64,000 nucleotides of DNA from Linanthus parryae (GCA_023055425.1 JALGPY010000001.1:113007057-113071056); one strand, 5' to 3'; positions 44,262 to 55,975 are shown, counted from the stretch's first letter. The notes: generated by a model from the sequence alone, not told the origin. Numbers and translations: made by a program.

Positions 44262-45170
44262 TTAACTCAACAAATGGGAAGGCCAAAAGATCCGCCGTGT
44301 AAGGCCTAAAGGAAAACTCCAATTCCAAATTGCAAACCAAGCCAAAGAGTGGACAATCACGCCTTGCTTCGTACCACCTCCAAGCGCGAGGAGCATGTTT
44401 ATTCGACCCATACCCTTTCGGCACCACGGGCTTTGGTGCCTACGCAACCCACCTTTCATAAGCCCACATAGTTAGGAAGCCCGGATTCACAAAGGACACA
44501 AGATCGCATGTTTCTTTTGAGCGAACACTTCCCAAAACGATCCGATTGAGCCTCTTATAAAGTGCCCCAAGGAACAAAGGGAGTAGAGCAATGTCTTGTC
44601 CCAAAGTCATGTGCACGGCCAAAGGAAGGATTGGGGTGAAGACCCCACCATAGGGACCACCATCAATGATGAAGCGCGATAGCCACACGCCGCATAGGGT
44701 GTAATCAAGAGCTTCACCTGGGTTAAAAATATCCCATTGGTCTTTAGGAGCATAGTCCCTAAAGAAATGCATGACCCACTTCCCCCAGCTATTCTTGGGC
44801 TTTGGGGGAGCAGGGACCTTATTGTTCGCAGGCTTTGGGGTCGTAGAAGCCTATGGCGCGTCAGCCTCAACGCTCTTATTAACCCGTTGGGTCATAGCCT
44901 TGTGTATTTTTGTCATAACAACATCCATGGCTACTTAAAGTTTCATCTCTTCTTCATAAGAAAGGGGTGCAAGGGATCGTACTTCCCCTGAACTGGAAGC
45001 TCGAGCAACATGCTCATAGCCTCCAAAGTTGGACCAGCCTTGTACTCAGCAAAGTGGAAGGTATGTGTCTTGGGACACCACCTGGACATAAGGGTGTTCA
45101 GCATTTCGGGATCATTCGAAATTTTATACCCTATTGCGGATGCTATCGCACCGTAAATCCACGTCTAGTA
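44262..45170 (-). pseudogene. Decayed PMD-like gene, relative of the gypsy antisense gene
   Basis: Minus-strand pieces match exon 1 of the gene at 19258-23463 in the same order: THTFHFAEYKAGPTLE (near 45060), HFFRDYAPKDQWD, ALDYTLCGVWLSRFIIDGG, FTPILPLAVHMTLGQDIALL, FLTMWAYERWVA, then HAPRAWRWYEARRDCPLFG in another frame. It contains frameshifts. It may be the last remnant of another Tat-type element, but no LTR or pol was found beside it. Confidence 0.8.
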
Positions 45171-45229
45171 TTTATGCTACAGGGGCGTGGAAGTGTTAAA
45201 AGAGTAGCTCTGACATAACTATGTGGTAG

Positions 45230-45790
45230 AACAATATAATTAATCTGCAAGAAGTGAAAACTATAATTGTACCAAAATTAATTTCATTTGGAGAACAAGT
45301 TTGGACCTTCCCTTGCACATTGGGTTGGTCAGAATGAGGAGACACATCAACTGGAGGTGGCATGTCAGTCGGAGCTCCAAATGGTCCACTTTCAACCATG
45401 GTACGAGTGGACTCCTCATTCTGCCTGCAACATTTCTAGAAACCTATACGAGTACGACATGGAACATGAATTTTATGTATGTAAAATATTGAAAGGATTA
45501 TACTTTATGTGTACTTACATTGCCGCTTTCGACCACTATATTGTTGTCAATGTCGTTGTTATACACGAGATCTTTCCTCCAATCCCACTAATTTTCGACC
45601 CCTCTATAACTATATAACAAGAAAAAACAAGTGTGGATATCATGCATGTGAAATAAAACAGTAATACTTTATACACTACGCTTACGTTGTTGTTATGAAC
45701 CACAACACTGTCAAAATCATCCATGGCGCAAATCCTGTTATTAGATCGTTTTGCATTACTCGCACGATCCTGCAGTAAAACAAAACTCAA
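45230..45790 (-). pseudogene. Spliced-looking exon fragments, family unknown
   Basis: Three minus-strand blocks with plausible splice ends are seen. The first has RICAMDDFDSVVVHNNN followed by GTAAGC. The second has DLVYNNDIDNNIVVESGN followed by GTAAGT. The third has EESTRTMVESGPFGAPTDMP and PPPVDVSPHSDQPNVQG. Intervening sequence is T-rich with AG ends. The blocks lie upstream (minus sense) of the PMD remnant and may belong to it or to another transposon gene. No domain is recognised. Confidence 0.35.
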
Positions 45791-46294
45791 GAATAAGACA
45801 TTTAACAAAAAATATATGACATCATCTCACACTAGAATCGGTACAGAAATTTGGGCTGCATTTGTTCGTGTTTAAAACTAATAAGGGTTCCATTGGTTTA
45901 GTTCAGCTATAGAGTGCCCATGTCCTTTTATAATTGGAGATATTACCATTTGTCAGGAAAAAGACCTACAACATATGTGAAAATCAAGGATCATCTAAAG
46001 TGAATATCGAGTGGAGCTACCGACTGTATAATCTGGCAAATTTAACAGAATGGAATGAAGCTTAAACCAATCCTTGATATATTATGTTATAAAGTCCTCT
46101 CCCTTCAGAAACTTTTTCTTTTATTTGCTATAAATGTTTTCTTATGTTGAAGTTCCTTTTATTATGGCTTTTATTTTCACAATTGTTTCTTCGAGTGCTT
46201 TAAGAGGTTTTACTCTTACTTAGATTTATAAATTTTTCCTACAATTTTCTCACAAATTTCATTATATGGTAGTGCACTGTAAGAAGTTTAAGCT
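45791..46294. other. AT-rich interval before the Helitron frame
   Basis: It probably contains the Helitron 5' region and promoter, but no clear TC...TATA terminus could be fixed. Confidence 0.35.
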
Positions 46295-46561
46295 ATGCCT
46301 ATAATGGATAAAGATCGTGCGAGAAATGCTAGGTTGAAACGGAAGCTCATCATTCTTAAGAAGCGTCAAGATGGTGCAAGTGATGCTTCAAGTTACCACC
46401 GCTCAAAACGTTCTCGACGCATTAAAAATGCAACTTCACTACCATCCTCATCGACCATCACTTTGTCTCCTCAAAAGCAAGCAAGATTAAATAGACGTTT
46501 AATTCTTTCTCAAAACGTATGTCAAATACAGTTGGTAAACATACAAGAGACAAGAAACAAG
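46295..46561 (+). pseudogene. Helitron protein, putative first exon
   Basis: An 89-codon open exon (MPIMDKDRARNARLKRKLII, basic, ending IQETRNK) stops exactly at a donor (CAAG|GTAAAT). In plant Helitrons a short basic exon precedes the Helitron-like N domain, and the next exon with an acceptor (CTTCATAG) lies at 50724. The link is by position and style, so assignment is less certain than for the later blocks. Confidence 0.5.
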
Positions 46562-47147
46562 GTAAATTTGTGTTATCAGCTTTTATCATACATGTAATGT
46601 CTTAAACTTTTTGACAATTGTGCTCCTATAATAATTTCTAATTTCATAAAAATAGTTTCACTGATGCATATCATATTGAGAAATGAATCGTTTTTTTTTT
46701 CGCTTTTCATGCATCTCTGCTTTCCCACATAGTAGATATTCAATTCTAATTCACGAAATTAATTTTAATATACATACATTTATCTATAGGAATGTAGCAA
46801 AGATCCTATGTATTTTTATAGGGTTTGGCTGTAGTGCATCCAGGGGGTGGGGTGCAATTAAATAGTTGTGCCCCGCCCCCACTAGAAGACAAAAAAATAC
46901 TAAAATTGATGGGAAAGTGACCGGTTGTAGCAAGTCACCACCCCAAGTGGATAAAAAATGCTGAAACAGATAAAAAACAAAGAACCTGATTCATAAATTA
47001 TGAAAATTTCACAACAGTTGATAAACATGCGTAGAACCAGATAACACACTAAAACATCAGACAAAACATACCAAATAATTGATAAAAAATGTCAAGGTAC
47101 TTAACAAAACATGCACATATTTAATATAGTTCTTGAATAAATCAAAT

Positions 47148-47830
47148 TCAGTCATCCCCAACACCCCCAAAACAGTATTGGCTACTCATTCCCTCGGACC
47201 AGTAATATTTGACGTTGAAAATCATAGCTTGTTGCGATGATAGCGACAGGGTTTGCGATTGCGATTGACCGACATCTTGACCGGAAACACCAACTGGAGG
47301 GTTCGGGCATGTGGTTCGATTGTGTCTGTATTCTTGACATCTTCCGCACTTCTTTCGAACATTTTTGGAGCTCCCTTTGGGTTTTGTATCCCCTTTGGAT
47401 GGAGGCCTTACGTGAGCGTACTCTTGCGATTTGACATTAACCATAGACTCTTCATTTTTCTTGCTTCAAAATAATTTTCTTGAGACCCCATCATCAAGTC
47501 AACATGTTCTCGCCAATAGTCGTAAGTCTCTTGTGATGTTTCACCAAGTTACTAATCAACTCCATTCTTCCTTTCATGCAACCCCGACGAAATGCCTGGG
47601 TTTTTGGATCGTCACACCGTCTTGTTTTTGGGTCCTTCATGGCTGGATCATTCTTATAGAAGTCACTATCCGTCTTTTGCCATCATTCGATAACAACGTT
47701 TCCGGAATGAATTGAACTCCTTTATGGAAGAGCACAAAAATAATGTGTCCACAAACCATCTGTGATGACTCAAACTTCATGCAAGAATAGTAGAGCATGC
47801 CATTATCACGTTGACAGAGAACGGTGTACT
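47148..47830 (-). pseudogene. MuDR/FAR1-type transposase C-terminal remnant
   Basis: The minus strand begins with a SWIM-like block (MLYYSCMKFESSQMVCGHII), as in MuDR/FAR1 transposases (C-x-C...C-x-H), then stops and shifts occur. It ends with a CCHC knuckle (KKCGRCQEYRHNRTTCPNPP) and a Gln/Ser-rich tail. The catalytic DDE domain is missing. Confidence 0.7.
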
Positions 47831-48189
47831 GGAAAATAAATCAAGCCCATTTGATATTTTATTTAACAGTCTAGATAGAAATATAAAACCCATAGAAAAT
47901 TAAACAAGTATTGGAAAGAACTGCTCAGTTAACAAAGGATATCAGATAATTCAATTGCCATTGTGGATTAACATATAAAACTGGCGGATAGCAATTTTAA
48001 GCAAAGATAACAGATAGTGTATTTTATGAACTTACTAAAGGTGCATGGAAAAAAACCCAGACCCGGGGCCCCAATTTAAAGAGTACGTATAATTTTTACT
48101 TTAAAATGTTTCTGACTGATCAAACTATCAATCTTATTGTTCATAAATTATAAATGTGAAATAACAGTACCTACCTTATTGATATAAAC

Positions 48190-49150
48190 AATGGAGTGGC
48201 TACTATATCCAAGGATTATTCATGGCAGCTGGAGGCTCTTACCTACTTAGGAGATACGGTAAATTTTTATCTTTATGTTCTTAGTTCACACTCAATGTTA
48301 TGTTGTTGCATTACAAAGTTTTAAACAGTTATCTACCTAGTTTAAATGACAATCATATGTTTATCTAAACACTCTGCAGATAATCGACTGCATGTCCCAC
48401 ATCGCCACCTCACGAACTAATATAAGGCTGATGGGAAGAGTAAAATCTGGTTCCTTCCATGCTTGTATGTTGTAAGTAAACAAATCATTGGACTCATTCA
48501 CTTAATTCCGCCGTTGATTTAAATACTACGTTTATCATATATTTCCATGCAAAGGCATTGAGTCAGACGAATGCAGATCATGGGATAAGTGCAATGTACG
48601 TTGAAGACGTGGACTTCATGTCAATGGTAAGCATTCTTGCTAAATCATCCTCCTCCAAGCATCAATAGTAATTACCATTTTTTGACTTGCTTTATTCTTT
48701 TGCAGAGGTTTCAATTCCTCTTAATATCCACCAGACGCATTATCTTCTCATGGTACTGCACTTTTTTGAACAAAAAGTGTACATCCTTGATCCCATGTCA
48801 AGGTACATGTACCTACCCAATGTTATTCGTGAGAAGCTTTCTCAAATGCACAAAAAAATCAACTTGTCTGTGCCACAATATCGTACTGTTTACGAAATCA
48901 TAAAGTTGGGCATTGTGTGGACAATACCTGACATTCCAAGACAAGTTAACAAGTACTTTTTGAACTCTTACGATACATTCTATCATGTTTAAATTTATAT
49001 CCATATATTCTATAATATATGATGGTTTGTCCATCTATGATTTGGTGCATATGTGTGCTTCTACATGACACATCTGAGGGAGCTGATCTCCGAGCCTAAG
49101 AGGAAGATGAAGATCAATGAAGATTTCATTAGGATTTGGCTTGCCAATAA
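48190..49150 (+). pseudogene. Ulp1-like (C48) cysteine protease remnant
   Basis: SUMO-protease-like pieces fall in exons with good splice ends: WQLEALTYLGDT (GT at 48259), IIDCMSHIATSRTNIRLMG (48380-48471), YVEDVDFMSM (ends 48626), and IPLNIHQTHYLLMVLHFFEQ with ILDPMS (from 48706). The His and Asp of the catalytic triad are recognisable (THYLL, LDP). The block expected to hold the nucleophile (D-C-G) reads stop-Phe-Gly before AYVCFYMTHLREL, so activity is lost. Ulp1-like genes are known passengers of plant MULEs. Confidence 0.7.
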
Positions 49151-49749
49151 AATTGGTCGACCTCAGCCAAGTCCTTCTTAAAGATATGAACAAATTCAAA
49201 GCTGAGGCAAACAATGATGAGTTATTCTCCAAGAAGTACATGAACATACTTTCGATTTTTTTAGCCTATAAGGGTCGTTACTTTTGATCAGTCCATCATT
49301 CTGATCTCTTTGTGGTTTTGTGCTTGTTTTGAAAATAATTAACTTGTATGACTTTTGTTCAGACAGTTGACAGTATTTTATGTCTGTTTATAATTGCTGT
49401 TTACTAGGTTTAGGCTTTTATCTGTCATTTTTTCATGTCAGTTTGCCACTCTTAACCACGTTCAGTTCTTCCTTTTCTCTGTTAATTAGCTCAGACTTGC
49501 TCTTCGGTGTCAGAGTAGTCAAACCTTTCATTATGAACACTTTAATTCCCATTAATTTGTGTCCAACAACCAAAAACCCATTCACTTCTCCTACTTATAC
49601 ACCCAACAACTCTTGCACAATCAGATCTTCCATTTACTTATGTTCTCCACCATCTTCTCCTTATCCAAATATCCCCAAATTCTCATTGACACCATGTCAC
49701 ATACCTCCTTTAACTTTTCCTTCCACCAATTTCGTCGTAACACCGAGTC

Positions 49750-49975
49750 TCGAACAAGGTATTGTAACTGTGGAAGGATACGACTTATGAGAACAATTGG
49801 TCATCGCACAAAGAACCCAGGTAAATTTCTTCCGGTGCCCACTACCTCAGGGGTCTTTATGCGGATACTTTCGTATGGGCCGATGAAGAACTTCCATGCT
49901 TTTACGAGGAAACAATGCAACGATGGTCCACAATTATTGCAACAACGAGGAAAATCATATATGAAAATGAATAAA
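49750..49975 (+). pseudogene. GRF-type zinc finger fragment
   Basis: RYCNCGRIRLMRTIGHRTKN is followed by PG, then after a 1-base shift FFRCPLPQGSLCGYFR. The C-x-C...C...C spacing and NPG block are typical of zf-GRF domains, which often accompany transposon-borne genes in plants. Confidence 0.7.
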
Positions 49976-50434
49976 TGCTAAAGAGTCAAAGGATAGCCCA
50001 CAAATGCATCATCTTTCTTGCATTTGCGTTATTTTTCGTAATGCTTGTTATTTTTTTTAGGTGAAACGACTGTCGTAGTGTGTGCTTTTGTCCATTTCTT
50101 ATGTTTAACAAGTTATGTATCTTTCTTTACAGCTTCAGTGCTTGCAAATCTGCTGTAATAGCTTAGTTGTTGAGCATTTTTTGCGTTTCTATCTGATTCA
50201 TTTAAGTTTTGTCAATTTCTATTTAGTTTTGTCTAATTTTGATTATTTTTATCTTAAGCCTTATCTTAAACTTGACAGTTTTATCCATTTCTTTACATTT
50301 CTATCCGAAATGGTGATGGCGGCGCGGTGGGGCCCATTTTATTTTGTCTTTTTGCTGGTAAAATCGTAATTACCGGAAGAAATCGACCAAGCCGGTTTAT
50401 TTTAGTGGGGCTAGGACGTACAATCGCCGCCCCC

Positions 50435-50723
50435 ATTTTTATAAATACCACTAAGATGATCATTATTTTTTTAGAACGAAAATGATTAGTGTTAAATGAA
50501 GAGGAACTACAAGGGACAACTCCAATAACTTGTAAAAATAATCTCTACCAAAATACTTAGATTATACTTAAATTATAGTTTTTGGATTTTTCTTAAATAA
50601 TTTTTTCATGGTACTATACACATAGTCTTACCAATAATTCAGCATTTTGTGAAGCTCTATTTGTTGTATCTAACATTGCAAAATCTATGTTTAAACTTTT
50701 GCAACTAACTACTCACTTCATAG
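50435..50723. other. Remaining Helitron intron sequence
   Basis: AT-rich, ends in CACTTCATAG, a good acceptor for the exon at 50724. Confidence 0.4.
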
Positions 50724-51150
50724 GGGAATCGAATGGACATGTTGGATCTTGGGATTTCGCCCTCCAACGACAACGTGCAATTATTGTTCTGCTATTATAT
50801 GGTATGAAGACAGGATTAAAAGAGAAGCAAATACTAAAGAATATGTCTTTTCACTTTGTTGTTCGGAGGGGAAAGTTAAGCTTCCACTACTAGAGAAGGA
50901 TCCTTATACTCTAAATAACCTATTGGACTTCGAAGGAGGTACTGTAGCTACATATTACCAAAATTACATGCGAGATTTCAATGCGATGTTTGCCTTCACG
51001 TTCATGGGTGGAAATATAGATTACTTAACGATCAACAGCCAAAGATCTTATAGAGTCTTCTTAAATGGAACATTTATCACAAGATTGGGTCCATCCTTCC
51101 TCCCGGTGGCCAAACTCTCTGATTCGCAATTGTACATTCATGACACTGTG
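50724..51150 (+). pseudogene. Helitron-like N-terminal domain, part 1
   Basis: MDMLDLG then, after a frameshift near 50755, FRPPTTTCNYCSAIIWYEDR, FSLCCSEGKVKLPLLEKDP, NAMFAFTFMGGNIDY and GPSFLPV...AQLYIHDT-type sequence (SDSQLYIHDTV). These are the conserved blocks of the plant Helitron protein upstream of its replication-initiator domain: C-x2-C, FSLCC..GKV, FTSMGG-like, QLYIYDT-like. It is cut after HDTV by the LTR at 51151. Confidence 0.88.
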
Positions 51151-52389
51151 TGAAAGACAGTAATGTAGGTGGTAAAACATAATCAATACTCTAGAAATGG
51201 GGGGGTTGTATAGATTATGACAACTTTTTGAAATTTATTTTAGAAGAGTAGTTTCAAAGAAATTTGTGCAAAGCTGTAAGTATTTCAAGGCCTTGAAATG
51301 GTTTCAATTCCTTGGAAAGAAAACAGATGACAAATAAAAAACTGAGAGTTTTCAAGTCACTTGAACTGAAACATGTTTTGTGCAGTTGATTTGTTTAAGT
51401 ATGGAATAACAAAATGAATGAAAGAGACACAGAGATTTATAGAGTTCAGTCCACTTGGACCTACGTCTACCTTAGGGATTTGATCCCTGCAGGATTTTCA
51501 ACTTAATTCTTAGTAATCAAAAGCTAAGCCCTAGATCTCAAGCACAGAGAGTTCCCTAACTCTATTACAGCTTGTGGTTCTCACTAACCTATCTAATACC
51601 TTCTCTATCTAACTGATTCAACAAGAATTCTCTATTGTTCACTTAAACAATTCACGAGAACAAAATATAACAAGTATTATTTGAATGATATACAAATAGA
51701 GTTTAGAAAGAAGAACACTAAATAGATTTTAGAAAGAAGAACATTGAGACAGAGCCTAGCAGTGAGTATGCAGTGTTCTTTAGATGCTTGGATTGAGAGG
51801 AATGAATCTGCTTCTTTGTTTTTTGTCAATACCCGAATTTGTTTGAGTGTGTCTCTGTTGATTGTCTTCGAAATATCTCAGTCATTCATCCTCTTATAGA
51901 GCTAGTTTGAATTGGAGATCTTCAGGATATTCTGGAAACTAACTTCCCTAAAAAACAATGTATCTTGACTCTTCTAACAGCTCTTCCAACGGCTAGTTGC
52001 TCAGTATCTTCACAGATATTGACTTGATCTTGTAGATTAATATGTGAGGAAGGTCAATACATATTTGCATAAGCACATAATCAATCAAACTATCCAATTT
52101 CCTTTTCTGCTAGAACGTAGTTTAGGCAAGTGACCTTGCAACATAGGAAATTGATTTTCCCTGCAAAAACTTGTTCAAACAGATGGATTAATAATAGTTA
52201 AGAGCAACAAAAAGATTTGTCTTCCATCATCAAGGTGCATACAATCAAGCATAGAGAAGTGGGAATCAGATTAAACAGATAAGCTCCCCCTAAGTTCATG
52301 GTGTATATTGCTCCGTATGTTTCAAACCTTTGAAAACATCTTCAAGGCCTTGAAGCTGATTCAAGCCTTTGAAACTAGCTGAACTTACA
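51151..52389. mobile_element. Solo LTR (1239 bp) inserted in the Helitron frame
   Basis: It begins TGAAAGACAG and ends GAACTTACA, flanked by CTGTG at 51146-51150 and 52390-52394. Removing the insert and one CTGTG rejoins HDTV and NEVANRLE in frame. It contains phrases common in copia LTR R regions (ATTTATAGAGTTCAGTCC, ACCTACGTC). TCAAGGCCTTGAA occurs near both ends. No coding sequence. Confidence 0.8.
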
Positions 52390-52394
52390 CTGTG

Positions 52395-52516
52395 AATGAA
52401 GTAGCGAATAGGTTGGAGACACTTAACCACGATGAATCTACTATGAACTCAAATTCTAGCATTGTAAACATGTTGGTGAAGATGCTTGATGAGAACAATG
52501 TCTTGGTAAGATATTT
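52395..52516 (+). pseudogene. Helitron-like N-terminal domain, part 2
   Basis: NEVANRLETLNHDESTMNSN and VNMLVKMLDENNVLVRYF continue the Helitron frame. MLDENN followed by V/LxxxFR is a strongly conserved Helitron block. It is cut by the CACTA element at 52517. Confidence 0.88.
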
Positions 52517-54807
52517 CACTACAAGAAATTTTGCTTTTTGCGAGGGCACCATACTATAGCAAATGCACCTTACCGTCGCAAAAATAATTTGTGAGGGCAT
52601 ATTTTCGTCGTATGGCATCGCAAAAGCTATGATGGCAAAAACGCTTTTTGTGACTAGCCGTCGCAAATTATGTTTCTTGAAACAGCACAAATTCCTCCCA
52701 AATAATAACTAGCCTTCACAAAATTTGTATTCATGAGTGCTATATCCCGACACAAAAAGTATGGATCGTCGCAAATGTATATTTAACAATGAGGATGACA
52801 CATCGCAAAATAGGATTTATCCTCGCTAAAGACAATGTTGCGATTGTTTTGTTCCGTTGTAAAGGAATCAACACAACCACAATTATCATTCTTGTGATGG
52901 CTCTATTCTTTTGCAAATTTAGTAGATTTGTTTCAAATAGTCATATTTCTAAGCAAAATTGTTGTCCCAAATAATGTAAGTCATCACAAAAAGTTTTGTT
53001 GTGATCACTAAATATAAATCTTGGTCATTGAAAATTAATTTGGCATATTGAAATTGTCAAAATTTAATTAAATCATGGCCACAAAATCGAATATCAGATC
53101 AACCAAAAATAATAACAAAATTATTCAATATTAATTACAACATCAATTCACATTTACATATAAGCTTCAATACTTCTAGTAGTTTCCAGCTGATAGTAAA
53201 AAATTGAGATTGATAGCAACCTACTAATAGTTTCGTAACTAACTATTCAAGGCGATTTTACCAACATCGAGATTAATACGAATGTCATTGCATATAAGGA
53301 AAAACTTTAGCTTCTTATATCAACTTCGAATAATTCATTTCTTCCTTAGTCATCATCACCAAGATCTTCCTACAATCTGAAAATAGTAATCAATCTCAAT
53401 ATTAGAAAACGAATATTGAGAGTAGAAAACGAAGAAACCAGTTGAAACATGTAAAACAAACCCGGCGTGTTAAGAAGGAGGAGGAAGAAGATCAAGCTCC
53501 AGATATGCAGAGAAACAAATCAAAGAGGTCAGTTACAGAGGAAGAACTTCTAGAATTTTGCAAACGTAAAACATGGATGGGAAGGCCGTTGACACTGGTT
53601 ATTGTACTGTGGTTTTTGAAGGAGCTAGAAGAATTGTTGGGGTCGTATCAAGCTGTAAAAAGATTAAGAATCTGAGAAACAAAATAGTCAAAAACAGTAG
53701 ATAAACAACAACAATATGGGAGAAAAATCTAACAAATATAGCTAAGAGAATATCAAAAAGTTAACAAAACCACAAGTAATTTGAAATTAATAAAAGAAAT
53801 GTCAGATGTAATGAGACTATTATAACATGAAATTTCCCAACGAGATGCTCATAGCCATCTACCTCATCTCCCAATCAGGCATGCCAACATTAATAACCTG
53901 TTAAAAGTTGAGATTCAACAAAAAATCAGCAAGATATAGGGCAAAATACCCTATGTCCAAACCCTACAGAAATTGCAACTTGAAGCTAAAAATCGTGAGT
54001 TACCTAGTGGAATACATAGACCAGGACATGAATTCACAGAATTGTTTAAATTAATTCAGTGAAAGCTCAATCTTAAGAATTGTGACGATAAATATATGAC
54101 AGTAAGTTTACCTGCAGTCGACCAGGGCCATATATTTTCGTAGGACTTTTCCGATATTTGCAAAAAAAATCCGTTTCATATTTCGCGGCATGGGGACTTA
54201 AATGGTGCATAAAATTTCTGGCCGCCGACAACAAAAATGACTATTATGGTAGGAGGTCCACCGGTGTTTGGTGAGAGCGAGTAGAATCAGAAGAGAGAGG
54301 TGAGAGAGATCTTTGAATCTGGAGTCCACAAAATCCACGATTTCCCCCAGTCTTGTACGCTAGGGATTTGATCGGAGGATGAGACACCAAATAATTGATT
54401 GTCACGATTAATAATCCCTGGCTAAGAACCCTAGGTACCAAGGGAACTGACGATCTGGGATTACTGAGATTTGGGATTAGTGTGATATGAGAGAAGTTAT
54501 TGGAGCAGTTAATAAAAGAGGACTTCTTTTCTAATTTCCTTTTTCTTGAGATCTGATTCAATTTCAGTTTTAAATTTTTAGTCAAATCGCAAAACCAAAT
54601 TTTGGAGCCAATATTCCCTCCAACTATTATTTCTTTTGCGATGATCTTTTAATTATTTGCGAGGGGAATTTAACTTTATCACAAAAACTTTAAAAAAAGC
54701 AGAACGATTGCAAGGGGTGATTTTTTTATATCACAATTATACTTTATGAGACAAGACTTTTTCATCCTCACAAATTCTCATCGCAAAAGACTATTTTTCT
54801 TGTAGTG
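52517..54807. mobile_element. Non-autonomous CACTA (En/Spm) element, 2291 bp
   Basis: Ends are CACTACAAGAAATTTTGC and, in reverse complement, CACTACAAGAAAAATAGTC. TTT flanks both sides (52514-52516, 54808-54810), the 3-bp CACTA TSD. Subterminal regions hold many copies of TCGCAAA or close variants in both orientations, the type of sites bound by CACTA transposases. No transposase frame is present; the longest frames are short and unrecognised. Confidence 0.92.
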
Positions 54808-54810
54808 TTT

Positions 54811-54960
54811 CCGGATGCCAAGGGACATGTTAAAACAATCTCAAGTTAGAACATTGGATTTGCGCCTTTCAAGAAATAGAACCATCAACGGAAGACAACA
54901 TAACTTTCCTAATGCTATAGAAGTTGTTTCTCTCGTTGCTTGTGAATTTGGTCTACAAAG
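54811..54960 (+). pseudogene. Helitron-like N-terminal domain, part 3
   Basis: The codon split by the CACTA TSD completes Phe, then RMPRDMLKQSQVRTLDLRLS and GRQHNFPNAIEVVSLVACEF follow, matching the Helitron block 'FR.ARD......L.L....DGR.YNLP...EVA.LI'. The frame decays after 54960; the Rep nuclease and helicase domains are not in the window. Confidence 0.88.
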
Positions 54961-55446
54961 TGCAATATCTAATCTTTCCTAATGTGATCTTTCTGGTAGA
55001 TGAAACCAAAATTTATTGCACCTTATAAGTACCTTACATTCTCTTAGAAATAGTAAGATTCACTTTTGTAGGAGCATGTTTAAGTTGACACAAGTAATTT
55101 ACATGAGATGCAATATCTAATCTTTTAAATTTTAAATATTTCAATGCTAATAATTATCTATAGACAGTAGGAAAAGATATGTGTTTTCCTTCTTTGAACA
55201 TGATAATTAAAGTGGAAAGGCTAGCGATGTGGAGTATGGTGTGAAGTGAACCATATTAAACTTGGCTAAAAGGTTATAAGAAAATCTTGATTGACTGATG
55301 TAGCCCTAAAAACGTTTTAGGAATTCCTAAACCAAGAGACTATATGTCATGGTGCTTAGATTCTTCATATCAAACTCAACATTCAATTTTCTCGAGAGGT
55401 GCTCATGAAAGTATCATCATTTCATGTGAGTATAATATCATCCACA
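54961..55446. other. Noncoding interval after the Helitron fragment
   Basis: No gene recognised. GCAATATCTAATCTTT occurs at about 54961 and again near 55111, a short local repeat. Confidence 0.4.
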
Positions 55447-55472
55447 TCTATATAATAAAATTGCTCGGCGTT
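55447..55472 (+). mobile_element. Helitron 5' end candidate
   Basis: TCTATATAATAAAATTGCTC preceded by A matches the usual plant Helitron start (A|TC...TATA...AAA). No matching 3' end was found nearby. Confidence 0.35.
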
Positions 55473-55822
55473 TTCATTTCAATAGGATCATCTCCACTGT
55501 CCATTTCCTTAATTTTTAATCTCAATCGTTTTTTGTCTTTGATGTATTTTTTATTAACCATCCCTTTAAGTTAAATTACAATAGTGCCACCCGTAACGAA
55601 ATGGAATGTCCATATAACCATTCCCACTCCACCAATCTCTCTTTATTTACTTCTAGGTTGGAAATGAAATATTGTAAAGGAATGTGAATTATTAATATTA
55701 TGATTAGTAGTGTACAACTTCCTTTATTAAATTTGGAGAGCAAATTGGAATCAGTCAAAACTGTGAAAAAAAGAATATGGAGGGTACAATTCAAAATCAA
55801 ATAGCAAGTTGATATGTATTAT

Positions 55823-55975
55823 GAGAAATGGTAGGGATCCCACTAATATCTCTTACTCATCTCCCACCAACATGTAAAAGTGGTAACGTAAATACTCATT
55901 TGGTATGATTGTATCTATATAAAAGGAAGGTGGGACATGAGTGGGAGATGAGTGGTGGGTTCCCTAGCATTTCTC
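55823..55975. mobile_element. 153-bp MITE with 9-bp TSD (Mutator-like)
   Basis: ATGTATTAT flanks both sides (55814-55822 and 55976-55984). Ends are inverted: GAGAAATGGTAGGGATCCCA and, in reverse complement, GAGAAATGCTAGGGAACCCA. The arms extend about 45 bp through CATCTCCCACC-like sequence. Confidence 0.85.

Larger units (their letters stand above)
46821..50434. mobile_element. 3.6-kb MULE carrying Ulp1-like, GRF and FAR1/MuDR-tail pieces
   Basis: ATTTTTATA is duplicated at 46812-46820 and 50435-50443 (9-bp TSD). Ends are imperfect inverted repeats: GGGTTTGGCTGTAGTGCATC against GGGGGCGGCGATTGTACGTC. Inside are a minus-strand transposase tail (47148-47830), a plus-strand Ulp1-like gene (48190-49150) and a GRF finger (49750-49975). 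It sits in the presumed Helitron intron. Confidence 0.75.
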
